This document shows, one piece after another, positions 7,618 through 8,890 of a DNA stretch of 8,890 nt. Position numbers and translations under genes: made by a program. This DNA is from Paracoccaceae bacterium. Its GTDB lineage: Bacteria; Pseudomonadota; Alphaproteobacteria; Rhodobacterales; Rhodobacteraceae. Within the stretch, counting starts at the first letter, position 1; each line of letters begins with the position of its first letter. The notes beneath the pieces were generated by a model. The model was not told the origin of the DNA and did no database searches. It saw only the letters and a program-made list of their open reading frames with translations. The stretch covers positions 1 to 8,890 of the forward strand of contig JAGLUD010000237.1 in NCBI GenBank assembly GCA_023134935.1, written 5' to 3'.

Positions 7618-7643
7618 TAGTGTGCTACATCAATAGCACACTA
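7618..7643. promoter_or_regulatory. Operator: 10-bp-arm inverted repeat upstream of gntR
   Basis: TAGTGTGCTA (7618-7627) and TAGCACACTA (7634-7643) are perfect inverted copies separated by six bases (CATCAA). The element starts 25 bases upstream of the gntR ATG and covers the predicted -10 box. Arm length, AGTGT...ACACT ends and spacing resemble operators of YtrA-type GntR regulators, so the neighbouring regulator is the obvious ligand. The repeat is seen; the binding is inferred. Confidence 0.78.
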
Positions 7644-7657
7644 CCGCACATATGCAA
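7630..7657 (-). promoter_or_regulatory. Predicted promoter of the gntR-ABC operon
   Basis: On the minus strand, TTGCAT (7652-7657) is followed after 16 bases by TATTGA (7630-7635). The latter is preceded by TG one base before it, an extended -10 form. The -10 box lies inside the inverted repeat, so bound repressor would block RNA polymerase. Matches to the -35/-10 consensus are only moderate. Confidence 0.5.
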
Positions 7658-7965
7658 GGCGAATTGTTCATCGGCTTTCAAGGGTTGAAAAACCTTTTAA
7701 AAACAACCTGTAAGGTTTCAGATGGTCAATGAAGTATTTCTGAGAGTAGCGCTCGCAGTAAGTTCGAATCACGCTTTTTACCGCTTCGCGTACAGATTCG
7801 TTTTGCACCTGGGCAACCTGATGGTGAGCTTTATTTGATATGAGGACGAAACTTTTTCAAAGCCAGCTTTATAGCTGCCTGCACCAAAAGGATTTGCGCG
7901 CCGCACAATCGAAGCTACCAATTTTTCTGCGCGGTCTTTTACATAAGAGGCGAAAAGCGCTGCAT
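7644..7965. other. Intergenic region without a convincing gene
   Basis: About 320 bases between the ABC operon promoter and the end of the membrane-protein gene. A small hairpin AAGGGTT/AACCTTT with a GAAA loop lies at 7680-7697, with no useful T-run. A 63-codon minus-strand frame (7778-7969) starts with TTG and overlaps the upstream stop as TTGA, but it has no recognisable domain or ribosome binding site and is not called. No tRNA or repeat was found. Base composition is more AT-rich than in the xyl region. Confidence 0.5.
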
Positions 7966-8562
7966 TCAATGTCTTGCGCCTGCGTCCGCAATCACCGTGC
8001 CGCTCAACATCCGAAATCCGAACATCAACAGTATTAGTCCGACTAATACGCTGCCTGTATCGCCGACCATGATACGAAGTATAAAGGCGAGTGTCTCGTT
8101 CGAGGATGCTCCATCGAGCCGGATCAGGACTGCACCCAATACGTTAAACAGTGAGGCAAAAAAGCTTAGGAACACAAGTGCCCGCCAGTTCACCTCCTTT
8201 TGGGCTTTCTCAGCGGGTTTCAAAAATTTTGCCCAATCAAGAAGCCACAAAGCTGCCACTACAGATCCACTGCCTACAACAATAATCGCCATTTCATTTA
8301 ACTCGACGGGCAACGTTCCTGTAGTGATTAGAAAGCCAAGGCTGTGCCCGGCAACCAAACCGAAGAATGCTCTGTAGCCAAAATACCACGTCGCGACCAC
8401 TCGGACGAAATGTGGTAAAAACAAGAAGCTAGCCGATAGAGGCGAGCCTGCAACAAAGAGCTGTTCTAGTGGAGCAACAATATAGAACCAGAGAATGTAT
8501 ATGAGGCTCATGAACAAAAACGGAGCAGTAATCCATATCGGTATTCTATTCAGGATAGCCAT
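7966..8562 (-). CDS. Integral membrane protein of unassigned function
   Basis: A 198-residue protein made mostly of hydrophobic segments at about 9-31, 44-62, 64-82, 90-110, 126-148 and 160-184, so five or six helices. It has a charged loop at about 112-126 (KFLKPAEKAQKEVNW) and a hydrophilic tail. Two polar/charged marks stand out within or next to the helices: FLPHFVRVVATWYFGYRAFFG (48-68) and GDTGSVLVGLILLMFGFR (167-184). The layout, with a proline/arginine helix start followed by a G-x-R-A-x-x-G turn, recalls the MASE1 sensory membrane domain, but no output domain is attached, so this is only a resemblance. ATG 8562 has no good ribosome binding site; the next in-frame ATG (codon 18) lies inside the first helix, so the first is kept. 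The gene appears to be monocistronic. Confidence 0.65.
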   Translation of the reverse strand: MAILNRIPIWITAPFLFMSLIYILWFYIVAPLEQLFVAGSPLSASFLFLPHFVRVVATWYFGYRAFFGLVAGHSLGFLITTGTLPVELNEMAIIVVGSGSVVAALWLLDWAKFLKPAEKAQKEVNWRALVFLSFFASLFNVLGAVLIRLDGASSNETLAFILRIMVGDTGSVLVGLILLMFGFRMLSGTVIADAGARH

Positions 8563-8890
8563 TTTAGGAACATACTCGCCAAGCTGTCACGATTGCGTGG
8601 TGTGATTGGAGTTTTGGCATTTTTTGGCGTCCCCATTCCTCACTATATTGCATTTTGGGCAGCATCTTCACCCAATTTATCGAGCGCATTCGGTTATCAT
8701 TCGAAAGCTTCAAAATGAATATTTCGCGCACAACTACCAAGCGCTTTCAAATTTGTAAGGCGCCACCAAGCACCCAATCTATTGACTCAGCGAAACGCTG
8801 CTGTGATTAATGTAAGCAAAAGCAAGTCGAATTATCGAGTTCAAAGATGTTCATTTGTTGAAATTGCCGAATTATGCATGGAAATGCTAA
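8563..8890. other. Right-end intergenic region, no gene visible
   Basis: 328 bases with no open frame of useful length on either strand. The region must hold the leftward promoter of the membrane-protein gene. On the minus strand TATAGT, near 8642-8647, is a possible -10 box, but no fitting -35 was found. A rightward promoter candidate lies at 8782-8810. The region is AT-rich, and the next gene to the right is outside the window. Confidence 0.5.
8782..8810 (+). promoter_or_regulatory. Candidate rightward promoter with an inverted repeat in its spacer
   Basis: TTGACT (8782-8787) is followed by a 17-base spacer and GATTAA (8805-8810), or by ATTAAT with an 18-base spacer. The spacer holds CAGCG-AAA-CGCTG (8788-8800), a perfect 5-bp inverted repeat that could be a regulator site or a chance hairpin. 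No gene follows within the remaining 80 bases. Confidence 0.3.

Noticed and set aside
7680..7698. Hairpin with GAAA loop as a rho-independent terminator
   Set aside because: The stem is short and A/T-rich with only a brief T-run, and no plus-strand gene precedes it.
7748..7757. AGCGCTCGCA repeated from 5442-5451
   Set aside because: A shared 10-mer is expected many times by chance in a window this size, and the second copy has no pairing partner.
7759..7770. AGTTCGAATC resembling a tRNA T-loop
   Set aside because: The flanking bases do not form a T-stem, and no D-arm, anticodon arm or acceptor stem can be found upstream.
7778..7969. 63-codon minus-strand frame starting with TTG and overlapping the membrane-protein stop by TTGA
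   Set aside because: It has no recognisable domain, no ribosome binding site and a rare start. The overlap alone is weak evidence.
7997..8377. 126-codon plus-strand frame opposite the membrane-protein gene
   Set aside because: The minus-strand frame has clear membrane-helix periodicity and family-like motifs, while the plus frame is Ser/Thr/Asn/Pro-rich shadow sequence.

Overview
The window looks like chromosomal DNA of an alphaproteobacterium, most likely a moderate-GC member of the Rhodobacteraceae (Roseobacter group). This is an inference from protein character: a xylose-type ABC importer with a single-domain ATPase, a DUF938 methyltransferase of the type common in that family, and a YtrA-type GntR/ABC-2 cassette. 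No rRNA, tRNA, CRISPR array, transposase or phage gene is visible.

Layout. Positions 1-3082 (+) hold a D-xylose ABC importer: the 3' part of xylF (periplasmic binding protein, cut by the left edge), xylH (permease) and xylG (ATPase). A hairpin between xylF and xylH looks like an attenuator that would let the binding protein be made in excess. Positions 3083-4548 (+) hold a separate unit: an intergenic region with a perfect GTAACGTTAC palindrome (LacI-family-like operator) and then a 12-TM MFS permease that starts with TTG. Positions 4549-5401 (+) hold a leader with inverted repeats and a DUF938 SAM-dependent methyltransferase. A strong, nearly symmetric hairpin at 5423-5451 separates this gene from a convergent minus-strand operon.

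The minus-strand operon (transcribed from about 7640 down to 5471) is gntR(YtrA-type) - ABC ATPase - ABC-2 permease. It is tightly coupled, with a GTGA overlap and then a TGATG overlap. A 10-bp-arm inverted repeat (7618-7643) overlaps the apparent -10 box in front of gntR, the expected design for an autorepressed export cassette induced by a ligand such as an antimicrobial or envelope-stress compound. Further right, after about 320 bases with no convincing gene, comes a minus-strand gene (7966-8562) for a five- to six-helix membrane protein of unassigned function. The last 328 bases hold no gene, but they do hold a plausible rightward promoter whose spacer contains a short inverted repeat.

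The window reads mostly as ordinary accessory and transport genes. I see no convincing new multi-gene system. The most informative signals are regulatory (operator over promoter at the ABC cassette, palindrome at the MFS gene, xylF/xylH attenuator) plus one uncharacterised membrane protein.
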